Assembly (NCBI RefSeq): GCF_000003855.2
Contig: NW_003101667.1
Location: 1,103,638 to 1,167,637 of the forward strand
Length of the DNA: 64,000 nucleotides
Reading direction: 5' to 3'
DNA from: Blastomyces gilchristii SLH14081
Taxonomy: Eukaryota > Ascomycota > Eurotiomycetes > Onygenales > Ajellomycetaceae
Part shown: positions 1-10,078 of the stretch, one piece after another
How the letters are laid out: every line of letters starts with the position of its first letter
Numbering within the stretch: the first letter of the stretch is position 1
Notes under the pieces: model-generated
The model's database searches: none
The model's input: the letters and a program-made list of their open reading frames with translations, nothing else
Told to the model about the DNA's origin: nothing
Translations under genes and position numbers: made by a program

Positions 1-1030
1 CTAATTGCTTTCTTTTAGAAGTGATATTCTCATTTCATCAAGGTTTGAAATACTCAGAAGACTTTTTCTTTGAAATATTTTCTTCAATACTTGTTAGAAG
101 AATAGATGTAATCAGCTTTACTCTATTCTCAAGCATTTCATTTGAGATATCTTGACTTTGATTTCAATAGAGCTTACTCTGACTTTCAGATTTCAGCTGT
201 TTTACTCTTTCTTTGACTGCTTTTCAATCAGCTTTTTCAAAGTTATACTGATTAGAGAGAAGAGGATTTTCACTTCTTTGTTTTTCACTCAGTTCAATAT
301 CAAATTGAATGATCTCATGACTCAATCCTGAGGTTTCATTTGAATCAATAAACCAGTTTATAAGTCTGTTTTTAATTAGACTTTGTGATATGAAAGTTAG
401 ATCTATAATAGATTTCTGTTTCATGCCTCTTCTAAGAAATGTTTGTTGATCAGACTTGTTAACTAAATCTATTGAATGCTTAAAAGTTCATTCAACCAGT
501 TTATCTACTCTTACTACTCTTATGCACTCTGAGTTTCATCAGAAATAATGTGCATTGAAGTCTTCTGCAATTATAGAGTTTTTTAAGAAAGTTATATTCA
601 AAAATTCTCTGTCAATTGTTCAGGTATTGTTGTTTTCTTTCAATGACTTTTCATTATAGATATTTATAAGTTGAATAGTATTAAACTCATTCTCTTTATC
701 TATAATATCACTCACTAGAATATCAGAGTCAGATATAATATCAAATGTCAAATTAAATTGATATCTTGATCTTTTTCTCTCATAGATTGCTACTCTTGAT
801 TTTATCTCAGATTTTTCAGAAAGAAAGCAGTAATAGCTTGAATGAGAAATGATGTACTTTTGCTCAGTATCAAAGTTCAGTTCTTGAAGAAGTACAAAGT
901 CAACTTTTTATTCAAATGCAATCTGAAGACAAGAATAAATGCAATTTGAGTTTCTATTCACATTATTTTGAATAAATGTGATTTTTGAAGAGTTTTTAAA
1001 CTTTTTTTATTGTTTTTATTGTATATTCAT
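1..1030 (-). pseudogene. LINE ORF2 fragment (endonuclease domain)
   Basis: This is the N-terminal part of LINE ORF2, an apurinic-like endonuclease (EEP fold) that nicks the target. The ATG is at 1028-1030, 29 bp after the ORF1 stop, as in the other copies. Readable pieces include the N-terminal 'VDF.LLQEL' motif near 870-910 and the region ending in 'KQKSIIDLTFISQSL' near 365-425. The frame is interrupted by TGA and TAA stops at positions where related copies have Trp or Gln. It cannot encode a functional enzyme. Confidence 0.75.
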
Positions 1031-1059
1031 ACTAAAAGAGAGTATAGATAGAGTAGAAT

Positions 1060-2441
1060 CTAATCACTATCATCAGATAGTAGATTATAACTATTTTGAA
1101 AAGTAGGAATCTCAACTGCTTACATTATATCTAGTTTATCACCAGAGTCATTTCTCAATTCTCTAATCTTAACAGGAGTTTGAGGATTTAAATTCTGTTT
1201 ACACTTAGCTGGAGAATTGAAGTTTGAAGATCTAGATAGTTGAGACTTTCTTCTTTTTAAGCTTACAGTTGCAGATTTACTAGCTTGACTTTTCTCTTCA
1301 GTTTTAGATTCACTTTGAGCTTCATCTTTTCTCCAGTTCTTTTGAGTTCTTGGAGTAAATACACATTCTTTTGAGCTAGATGCATGTTTTTCTTTGCAAT
1401 TGAAGCACTTAAGCAGAGTATATTGACATATTGTACCTCTTTTTAAGCATGTTTCACATTTATGCTCACTAGTTTTGTGATCTCTAGCACAGAATGCGCA
1501 TTTTGAGTCTCTGAAATAAGAGATTGCAAAGTATCTATATCTTTGACAGTTTGAACACTGTGTTTGAGCTTTGAGATTCATTCTTGAGTCTTTGTATTCA
1601 TGAACTCTCATTTTCAAATCTGCTACTCTTACTTCAGAGATTCTTGATTGTTCAAGTGTCTTTGTATACACTAGAACAGAGACATTTCTTCTACTCTGTC
1701 TGAACTCAATTGAATTAAGTTATACAGGCTCTTTTCTCAGTTAAATAGAATTATATTCTTCTACTTCATTTTTAAGAAGTAGCATTTCTTTCTCACAGTC
1801 AAAGATTTCAACTGAAATATCATGAAGAATGAATTTATCTCACTTTTCATCTCTCTCAGATAGAATTGTTGTGTTTAACAAAGATTCTACTGCTGATTTT
1901 CAGAGATTCTCATTCTGAATAAGAAATTCTGCACTGAATTCAGGCATTGTGGTCAGAATGATGGAGTTTTCAAAGAAGAATGGCTCAATTGAAGCTATAA
2001 CTGGTTTTTGAACTTCAATATCAGTCATTAACTGAGAAGAGAACTGCTGATTGATTTCATTTCTAATTCTGAAAATGAGATTTGAGTTTAGCTTGTTTCT
2101 CTGTAAGATATCGTGATTTAAGACTTTGAGAATAAGTCTTCTACTTCTGGAGATTTGAAGATTTTTCTCTTTTTGCATTTTTTTCTTCACTCTTCTATCA
2201 ATAGAAGTATGAGCAGTATTCTTCTCAGTTTCCCAGAATTTTGAGCAGGTTTTGAGACAGCAGATTTAGAGACAGCAGGTTTAGAGACAGCAGATTCAGC
2301 TGCTTGAGCATATGTTTTCTTCTGATTTAAAGAAGAAGAGGAAGAAGAAGTAGAAAAGAAAGAAGAGCAAACTGAAGAGTCAGTGATTGTATTAGAAATT
2401 TTCAAAGTTTTTTGAACTGTGTTTGAAATTCCAAGTTTGAA
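1060..2441 (-). pseudogene. LINE ORF1 (zinc-knuckle gag-like) remnant
   Basis: ORF1 of the LINE encodes an RNA-binding gag-like protein. The 183-residue open piece at 1120-1671 carries the Cys cluster: CSNCQRYRYFAISYF followed by CAFC and further C-x2-C pairs. The first knuckle has lost its His and last Cys (both changed to Tyr), whereas the copy at 54028 keeps C-x2-C-x4-H-x4-C. Upstream pieces at 1900-2190 and 2187-2492 continue the same protein in other frames; the last runs past the truncation into Gypsy sequence. The stop at 1060-1062 is conserved in all three copies. Confidence 0.75.
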
Positions 2442-4150
2442 TAAGATATGTCTTTCAATATAACAGACATCTATTGAATGAACTGAGAACACTGGCTCTT
2501 AAATTTGAAGATATTAGTTGATCAAGATAGAACAACTTATAACACTATATATGCTTCTCTGATTAGAACACTCTCTCTCTGAACTGCTACTGACACTGAC
2601 ACTGACACTGACACTGACACTGACACTGATATGTCAACTTCTCTCAAACCTACACTGAATGAATTATGTCATGTAACAGCTCAAACTGATGAACTTCTTC
2701 AAGCACTCACTGAAGCAGTATATTAAGAAGCACTCTGATTCCCCTCAGAAATATGTATAAGAACTGACATCTCAGAATGCTTAATTGATGATAATAATAC
2801 TCTGCAGTTTCATGAATGATGTTAAGTCTCTCACTCTGAACTCTTCCACACCCGGATAATACAAGAGATGCATGATTCATGTATAATCAGTCATTCAGAT
2901 TATAAACAATTATACTGAATAATCTCTCAAGAGTTCTACTGACCTGAGATATCAAACAGTATCAGATGTTTTATTTGAAACTGCAACTGTTGTTCTTTCA
3001 TCATCTTATAAAAGAACTGTAGAAAAGGCCTACTGAAATCACTTAATATCTCTGATAGAATCTAGTGAGATATAGTAATTGACTTTGCTGTTGATCTCTC
3101 TGAGAGCAAGAGTTGTAAGAATGTTCTGATCATTATGAACTGATTGAGTAAAGATGTAATATTAGAATCTTATAATAAGATGAATACTGAATAAGTGGCT
3201 GAAGTCTTTCTATAAAGCCTGTTCTATCAGATGTATGAATTACTGAGATCTATAGTATTGAATTAAGACTGTCAATTTATAAGCACTCTCTGAATAAGAA
3301 TCTGTCAAGTTCTTAAGAGTACACACTGTTTGTCAACTATCTATCATTCTGAGACTGATGATGCATCAGAATGAATAATTCAGACTGTAAAGAATTATCT
3401 TTATAAGTTCTGTAACTACTTATAAGTTGATTGACATAATTTTCTTCTACATACAGAGGTCACTATCAATGACTGAGATGCTGTTTTAACAGATGTAAGC
3501 CTGTTCTTTCTTATACATAGTTATCACATGAAAGTGTTGAATCTTCTAGAGATTACACAGTTCACACTGAACTTCTGCAGTCTGATTCAGATCACTGGTA
3601 ACATAGTAATACAGCTTCAAAACACTCATAACTGAGCAGAAGCCTTGATGGCACGTGTTAAACAAGATTAAGAGAACTGAATTAATATTTACTGAGACCT
3701 TATCAAGCAATATAAGATAGAAGATCTGATATAATTGAATCTTAAGAATATACAGATCACACACTTATCTTGCACACTGAATTACTGTTATATAAAGTAT
3801 AAAGTGATAGAAGTTCTAGACAGTTATAGCTACTGTCTTAACACATTATCAGAGATCTATAATGTCTTTCATATAAGCTTACTCTGCTGTGCTGTCACTG
3901 ATTCACTCTCTTCTCAACTGACTTTCAACTGACAGCCGTCAGAGATCATAGAAGAAGATAACAAACTTGAATGAGAGATTGAAGATATTCTTGATAAGAG
4001 ACTCTGTGACCACAGCTGATAATATCTTGTGAAATAGGTCAGCTATAATCATCTGACCTGAACTCTGAGCTCTGTGTTATCTGAGACAGCAGCTCTTAAC
4101 TGATGAGAACTACATGTCTGTGACTCTATATAACTTCTGAAAAGAGAGAG
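2442..4150 (+). pseudogene. Gypsy-C pol remnant: integrase and chromodomain
   Basis: Read across stops, the plus strand gives the RNase H-integrase linker with a Asp/Thr hexamer repeat (2589-2630), then the integrase core around 3060-3500 (degenerate 'CQFVS' and 'ETD' motifs). A C-terminal barrel at 3735-3932 (KYKVIEVLDSYSYCLN) is followed by a chromodomain around 3950-4090 (WEIEDILDKRL and a degenerate 'YLVKWV'). The chromodomain would tether integration to chromatin. TGA stops stand at Trp positions throughout. Confidence 0.8.
2589..2630 (+). repeat. Hexanucleotide repeat (ACTGAC)n in pol
   Basis: About seven tandem copies of ACTGAC, in the pol linker before integrase. They read as alternating Asp/Thr in one frame. 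Gypsy-A (around 15645-15665) and Gypsy-D (around 48180-48200) have only two to four units at the same place. Confidence 0.9.
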
Positions 4151-4154
4151 TTAA

Positions 4155-4424
4155 TGTGATAAGCTGTACCTGATCAATTATATAGACTATTTTATTACAC
4201 TTTACAGATTTCATCAAAAGCTTCGATTCTCAGTCATCAATTCTCAGCTGAAAAACTCATGAAATTTCTATTCTTTCATCTCAAAGCCTCACTGTGTACA
4301 TGTATAAATATTCACTCTGATTGCTAATTTTCACACTTTCTCTTTCTTTCCTTCTCTAATGTTTTTCACTTTGTTATATAAGACCTATATATTATACCGA
4401 TCTATTCAGTGTAGGCCTCTTACA
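4155..4424 (+). repeat. Gypsy-C 3' LTR
   Basis: 270-bp LTR running from TGTGATAAGC to GCCTCTTACA. It matches, in inverse orientation, the LTRs of Gypsy-A (272 bp) and Gypsy-D (310 bp). A TATA-like TGTATAAATATT lies near 4300-4312. The last ~40 bp keep GGCC and CCG, whereas the front part is mutated. Confidence 0.9.
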
Positions 4425-5414
4425 TAATGAAATTATAACTTCTACTATAATTAACTAGTAAATAACTGATTGCTTACTAGTGTGATACTAATACATCTCT
4501 CTTATACAGATTTAATATGAAAAGTTTCAAGTCACTTCAGTTAAAAAGATATATTCATTATAATTAAGAATCTCTGTTTTTTATTATTAATATTAATATT
4601 CTGATATTCAATGTTATAAATATATATAATCAGATTTGAATAATTTTTAATATATTAAGATAGATAAGACTTTATAGCAGAGACTATCTATCTCTTGAAT
4701 TATAATACTCTCAGAGTTAAGTTAACTATTAACTCAAGTAGTAATAAGATACAGTACTACTAGTTTCTCACTGATACTTAACTAACATATAACTAGTATA
4801 TATTATAATGTAAAATAGTGATTTAATACTTAACTTTCATGTGAAGAAAGTAGTCTTTTAATATATAAATCTATATAAAAAACTTTCATATACTCAGTAA
4901 GTATTAAAATAATTATTATATTAGCTAGACAATGATCTGATACTAATTAATAACTAATTAATATACTAGAATATCTCTGATATTTTTCAATCTTATATTA
5001 TCTATATTTACTATACATCTGAAAGCTTCACTTATCTGTTTCTTTCAATATTAACAACTGTTAAAATAAATACATTCTATCTAAAACAGCTGATATAGAA
5101 TGAGATGCAGATTTAAGATAAATTATACAGTAGCTATTTTATAACAAGCACTTGATAAACACACTGTAGTAAGTATCTAACTAGTATATAAGTAGTATAA
5201 GAGTAGTTAATAACTAATATAATCTAGATATTAATCATATTCAAGAATAAGAAAAGTTAGTGTATTAATTATACAGTGTTATCTTTGATATTCTTATTTT
5301 AATTGATCAGTAAAATAAACTCTATATTGTATTAAGATTATATAAAGTATATTATTATCTATTATCTGCTCTATTCTGAATATTAATTAGTATCACATGT
5401 AATATTGTTTATAT
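4425..5414. other. AT-rich spacer, no gene seen
   Basis: About 1 kb of very AT-rich sequence with many TAACTAGT-like words and no readable protein homology. It continues at 26879 on the far side of Gypsy-A, so it is older sequence, probably a decayed repeat. The last five bases (TATAT, 5410-5414) are the Gypsy-A target duplication. Confidence 0.6.
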
Positions 5415-5686
5415 TGTAAGAGGCCTACACTGAATAGATCGGTATAATATTTATAGATCTTATATAACAAAGTGAAAAACATTAGAGAAGAAAAGAAAGA
5501 GAAAGTGCAAGAATCAGTGATTAGAGTGAATATTTATACATGTACATAGTGAAGCTTCAGAGTGAAAGAATAGAAATTTCATGAGTTTTTCAGCTGAGAA
5601 TCAGTGACTGAGAATCAGAGCTTTCAGTGAAATCTGTAAAGTGTACTAAAATAGTCTATATAATTGATTGAGTGCAGCCTGTCACA
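5415..5686 (-). repeat. Gypsy-A 3' LTR
   Basis: 272 bp, TGTAAGAGG...GCCTGTCACA on the plus strand. The polypurine tract (read on the minus strand as tctgaaaagagagggctaa) abuts it at 5687-5705. The outer ~45 bp keep GGCC and CGG; the inner part (U3) is mutated relative to the partner LTR. Confidence 0.92.
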
Positions 5687-5689
5687 TTA

Positions 5690-6379
5690 GCCCTCTCTTT
5701 TCAGAAGTGATATAGAATTGTGAGCATGTAGTTCTCATCAGTCAAGAGCTGCTGTCTCAGATAATATGAAGCTCAGAGTTCAGATTGAGTGATCATAGTT
5801 AACTTATTTCACAAGATATTATCAGCTGCAGCTGTAGAGTCTCTTATCAAGAATATCTTCAATCTCTCATTCAAGTTCATTATCTTCTTCTATGATCCCT
5901 GATAACTGTCAGTCAGAAGTCAGTTAAGAAGAGAATGAATCAGTGACAGTGTGATAAAGCAAGCTCGTATAAAAGACATTATGAATTTCTGATAATATGT
6001 TAAGACAGTAGTTATAACTGTCTAGAACTTCTATCACTTTATACTTTATATAACAGTAATTCAGTGTGTGAGACGAGTGTGTGATCTGTATATTCTTGAG
6101 ATTCAATCATATCAGATCTTCTATCTTATATTGCTCAGCAGAGTCTCAGTGAACATTGATTCAGTTCTCTTGATCTTGTTTAGTACTTGTCATGAAGACT
6201 TCTGCTCAGTCACAGATATCTTAAAGCTTCATTACTATGTTATCAGTGATCTGAATCAGACTGTAAGAGTTCAGTGTGAACTGTGTAATCTCTAGAAGAT
6301 TCAACACTTTCATGTGATAACTGTGTGTAAGAAAGAACAGGCTTATATCTGTTGAGACAGCATCTTGATCATTGATAGT
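5690..6379 (-). pseudogene. Gypsy-A integrase C-terminus and chromodomain remnant
   Basis: The minus strand reads the integrase tail at 5924-6106 (KYKVIEVLDSYNYCLNILSE) and the chromodomain around 5800-5935 (ELEWEIEDILDKRL-like). It is the same protein as the Gypsy-C and Gypsy-D copies. Stops replace Trp and Gln. The open frame at 6068-6295 on the plus strand is an antisense shadow. The coding sequence continues at 14819 beyond LINE-B. Confidence 0.75.
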
Positions 6380-7080
6380 CAGCAGCGCTCCACCACGAAC
6401 TCGCTCAATTTTTCGAATAAGAACCCGCCGATAGATCCATCGAAAAGCCCTCGATCATACGAGCATTTTGACCCCATCGCCGACCGCATACCCCGTGTGG
6501 TGGTGGAGTTATCCAGCCAAATGTGAACCAGACGTTGTTTGAAACTCCTGTGTGAGATTATCCCTCATTCACCCCTACCACACCACAACCCCGGGCCAAA
6601 GTGCCATACAAATTGTAAGGCGAAGAGACATAGCCATATGCGCCAATCTTCTTGATTTTGGAAGATCCCCAATCTGTAATTGTGGAGATATCTGAGAAGC
6701 AACTTCCACGAAAACCCTGTCTATCTTTGATGTTCCAAAACATCAACGCCAAGTCCCACCCACGTACCGCCCTTCCCAATCTGGCCCACCTCCGGCAGAA
6801 AAATACAAAAAGATACCTCGGCAATAGTATCAAGCACATAATCAACGGACACATCTGAAGTGCATCCTCCGCGAAAAACCCTCTCTGTCTTTGGTGTACC
6901 AAGACATCAACAACAAGTCCCATCCTTGTACCACCCCTTCCGATCTGGCCCATCCCCGGCAGAAAAATACAAAGAGATACCTCAGCAACTGTACTCAATA
7001 CATAATCAGCAGACACAATAACTATAAAATCAGTATATTCCAAGGTCTGACTGAGCCTTTGATCCCTGCACAGTGAGATA
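6380..7080 (+). promoter_or_regulatory. GC-rich LINE 5' region with tandem units
   Basis: The first ~650 bp of LINE-B are GC-balanced and rich in CpG, unlike the rest of the element. Two related units (about 6735-6850 and 6900-7015) share 'TCTGGCCCA...CGGCAGAAAAATACAAA.AGATACCTC'-type blocks. The same region is at the 5' end of LINE-C (about 56690-57344). By analogy with promoter monomers of other LINEs, this is likely the element's promoter; that role is inferred. The open frames crossing it are fortuitous. Confidence 0.6.
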
Positions 7081-7916
7081 TATTAAATCTAGTTTTAATA
7101 TCTCAATATTCAATAGATTCTGCAAGAGATTGAGAACAGCAATACTAGGTTTCTATTGAATTTGAGAATTAACTCTATATTAATATAATCATTGACAAAG
7201 TCTTCTATTTTGAGATATAAATAACTAGTTTCTCTACATCCCGCTGACAATATTTACATTATTATATAGAAACAGACTTATATTCTCTATAATATCAAGA
7301 CTCTGAAGAGAGAAAGTCTTGATAGAGAGTATATAGTAGTGTATATCTTAGCAGTTTCTATCTCATTCTTCTGCAGCAGTTAATACAAAAAAAAAAGATC
7401 TTAGAAATAGTTTTTTACTTCTCTTGAAAAAGTAAGATGTTTTTCTCTGAGTTTTATACAATATTCTTATAAAGAATTAAAAACAGAGTTGTTTTCTGTT
7501 ATAATTTCATATTCTTTTAAGTAAGAATTACTTTTTCAGTGACTAAAGAGCTTTTATTAATACTTAATTCTTTTTTATACTCTTTATTAACTGATTTGAG
7601 TTGCACACTTGTTGTGTGAGAAGAATTGAATAATTTAGAATAAAATTGAATAGTTTTAATCAATTTTGCTGCAAAAAATTGATTTATTTTTTATCAGTTT
7701 TTCTCTTAAAAACTGTCATATTATCTGATTTATTATCAATTGATATCATACTTTTTCTCACTGTATCTCAAGAAAGAGATTGTAAAGATTTTATTAATTT
7801 ATCTTAAAAATCAATCTTAGTTTATTAGATTCTCTTTAAAAATCTAACCTAGTTACTGAACTAGTGTGAAAAAAAATCAGATATTTTATACATAGAAGTC
7901 TTTTATTCTTCTTTTA

Positions 7917-8042
7917 AAACAGTCTGACCAACTTTTCAATTGAAAACAGACTTAGAAATCTCTTAATTGAAACAGTCTGACCAACTTTTTAAAAGAGTTT
8001 AATAAATATCTCAATTGAAACAGTCTGTTCAACTTTTCATTG
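7917..8042 (+). repeat. LINE leader tandem repeat, three ~50-60-bp units
   Basis: Three tandem units built around 'AACAGTCTGACCAACTTTT' lie immediately before ORF1. LINE-C has only two units at 55640-55725. Confidence 0.85.
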
Positions 8043-8052
8043 AGTGAGAATA

Positions 8053-9405
8053 ATGAGTTCAAAAATACACTCAGTTGATGTGGAAAAAGATGCTTTCTCA
8101 AATGCTATTCCTGAGATTGAAATTCTGAAGAGAAGAAAGAAAGAAGAAATAGAGCAACAACAAGTTCTTGAAATACAGAAACTTGAAAAAGCAAGCAAGA
8201 TTCTTAGAAAGCAGTGTCTGAGTGAGATGAATGAAGAAGTTCTGTTAATTCTTCATACTCAGGCTAGACAACTACAGGAGATGATCAAGTTTAAACTTGG
8301 AATTTCAAACACAGTTTAAAAAACATTGAAAATTCCTAGTATAATCACTGACTCATTATTTTACTCTTCTTCTTTTTCTACCTCTTCTTCTTCTTTAAAT
8401 CAGAAGAAAATATATGCTCAAGCAGCTGAATCTACTGTCTCTAAATCTGCTATCTCAAAATCTGCTCAAAATTCTGAGAAAACTGAGAAGAATACTGCTC
8501 ATACTTCTATTCATAAAAAAGTGAAGAAAAAAATGCAAAAAGAGAAAAACTTTTAAATCTTCAGAAATAGAAGACTTATTCTCAAAGTCTCAAATTAGAA
8601 CATCTTACAAAGAAACAAGCTAAACTCAAATCTCATTTTCAGAATCAGAAATGAAATTAATCAGCAGTTCTTTTCACAGTTGATGACTGATATTGAAGTT
8701 CAAAAACTAGTTATAGCTTCAATTGAGTCATCATTCTTTGAAAACTTCATCATTCTGACTACTATGTCTGAATTCAGTGCAGAATTCCTTATTCAGAATG
8801 AGAATCTCTGAAAATCAGCAGTAGAATCTTTGCTAAACACAATAATTCTATCTAAGAGAGATGAAAAGTGAGACAAATTCATTCTTCATGATATTTCAGT
8901 TGAAATTTTTGACTGTGAAGAAGGAATACTACTTCTCAAAAATGAATTAGAAAAATACAACTCTATTTAACTAAGAAAAGAGCCTGTATGACTAAATTCA
9001 ATTGAGTTCAGACAAAGTAAAAGAAATGCCTCTGTTCTAGTATATATAAAGAGCCCCGGTGGCCGAATGTGTAATGCGGCCACCCGGTAGCGCCTTGGCT
9101 TGGAAACCAAGGCGCGTGGGTTTCGAAATCTGCAGGAAATACATTAAATCCAGAACTCAAGCAACTTAAAATTCTATGAAGACGAGATGTACAATTTGCT
9201 TCAATGAATCACTCTATGTTCCTGGGCTGGGAAGTTATTATCGCATGTATCTAATTGTCACTCCTTTGTATTTTCCTTATGTTCTTGTTATCTTGGGCGT
9301 GGTCTCAACACCCTGTATTTCCTCCTGTATAATCAACACTTGACCTGTATTTAACATCACGCAAGGACTCATCATAAGCTCCGCTTGCATATGAGTATAA
9401 TGGAA

Positions 9406-9437
<32 letters not shown>

Positions 9438-10049
9438 GTATATATAAAGATACTTAAACAGTCAAAGATCTCTGAAGTAAGAGTAGCAGATTTGAAAATG
9501 AGAGTTCATGAATACAAAGACTCAAGAATGAATCTCAAAGCTCAAACACAGTGTTCAAACTGTCAAAGATACAAATACTTTACAATCTCATATTTTAGAG
9601 ACTCAAAATATGCATTCTGTGTCAGAGATCACAAAACTAGTGAGCATAAATATGAAATATGCTCAAAAAGAGATAAAATGTGTTAATATACTCTGCTTAA
9701 GTGCTTCAATTGCAAAGAAAAACATGCATCTAGCTCAAAAGAATGTATATTTACTTCAAGAACTTAAAAGAACTGAAGAAAAGATGAAGCTTAAAGTGAA
9801 TCTAGAACTGAAGAGAAGAGTCAAGCCAGTAAACTTATAACTATAAGCTTAAAAAGAAGAAACTCTCAACTATCTAAATCTTCAAACTCTAATTCTTCAG
9901 TGAAATGTAAACAGAATTTGAATCCTCAAACTTCTGTTAAGATTAGAGAATTGAGAAATGACTCTGATAATAAGCTAGATATAATGCAAGCAGTTAAGAT
10001 TCCTACTTTTCAAAATAGTTATAATCTACTATCTGATAATAGTGAATAG
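8053..10049 (+). pseudogene. LINE-B ORF1 (zinc-knuckle gag-like), disrupted
   Basis: The protein begins MSSKIHSVDVEKDAF (an upstream in-frame ATG exists at 8044). A charged, coiled-coil-like stretch follows (residues ~20-80), then a Ser-rich linker, then Cys clusters at 9540-9710: CSNCQRYKYF, CAFCVRDHKTSEHKYEIC, CFNCKEKHASSSKEC. These are nucleic-acid-binding knuckles; the first has lost its His and final Cys to Tyr. A SINE with its TSD interrupts the gene at 9053-9450, and stops at 8317, 8554 and others break it further. The end at TAG 10047-10049 matches the other copies. Confidence 0.8.
9053..9436 (+). mobile_element. tRNA-derived SINE, copy 1
   Basis: 384 bp, flanked by a perfect 14-bp duplication AGTATATATAAAGA (9039-9052, 9437-9450) within LINE ORF1. 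The head is tRNA-like: A box TGGCCGAATG and a decayed B box GTTTCGAAATC. The body matches copies 2 and 3, and the tail is (AAT)n. Some transitions are present, but it remains GC-rich compared with its host LINE. Confidence 0.93.
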
Positions 10050-10078
10050 ATTCTACTCTATCTCTACTCTCTTTTAGT

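Larger units (their letters stand above)
1..2441 (-). mobile_element. LINE (RNase H-bearing Tad1/I-like), 5'-truncated copy, 3' end outside window
   Basis: This is a third copy of the LINE seen in full at 6380-14804 and 49654-57344. It reads leftward: ORF1 lies at 1060-2441 and the endonuclease part of ORF2 runs off the window at base 1. The LINE sequence stops abruptly near 2440, inside the N-terminal part of ORF1. The next bases match the Gypsy-A pol region around 15.7 kb, so this is a 5'-truncated insertion into Gypsy-C. The other TSD lies outside the window. The copy is heavily mutated. Confidence 0.85.
2442..4424 (+). mobile_element. Gypsy-C, chromodomain LTR retrotransposon, 3' part
   Basis: Same family as Gypsy-A and Gypsy-D but in plus orientation. 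Only the RNase H/integrase end, the chromodomain and the 3' LTR are in the window; the 5' part lies beyond the left edge behind the LINE. The purine tract at about 4138-4154 (ctgaaaagagagagttaa) sits directly before the LTR, as expected of the plus-strand primer site. The coding part is riddled with stops. Confidence 0.85.

Noticed and set aside
6558..7043. 161-residue minus-strand protein at the LINE 5' end.
   Set aside because: It spans the tandem 5' units (which make its internal repeat) and is antisense to the LINE.
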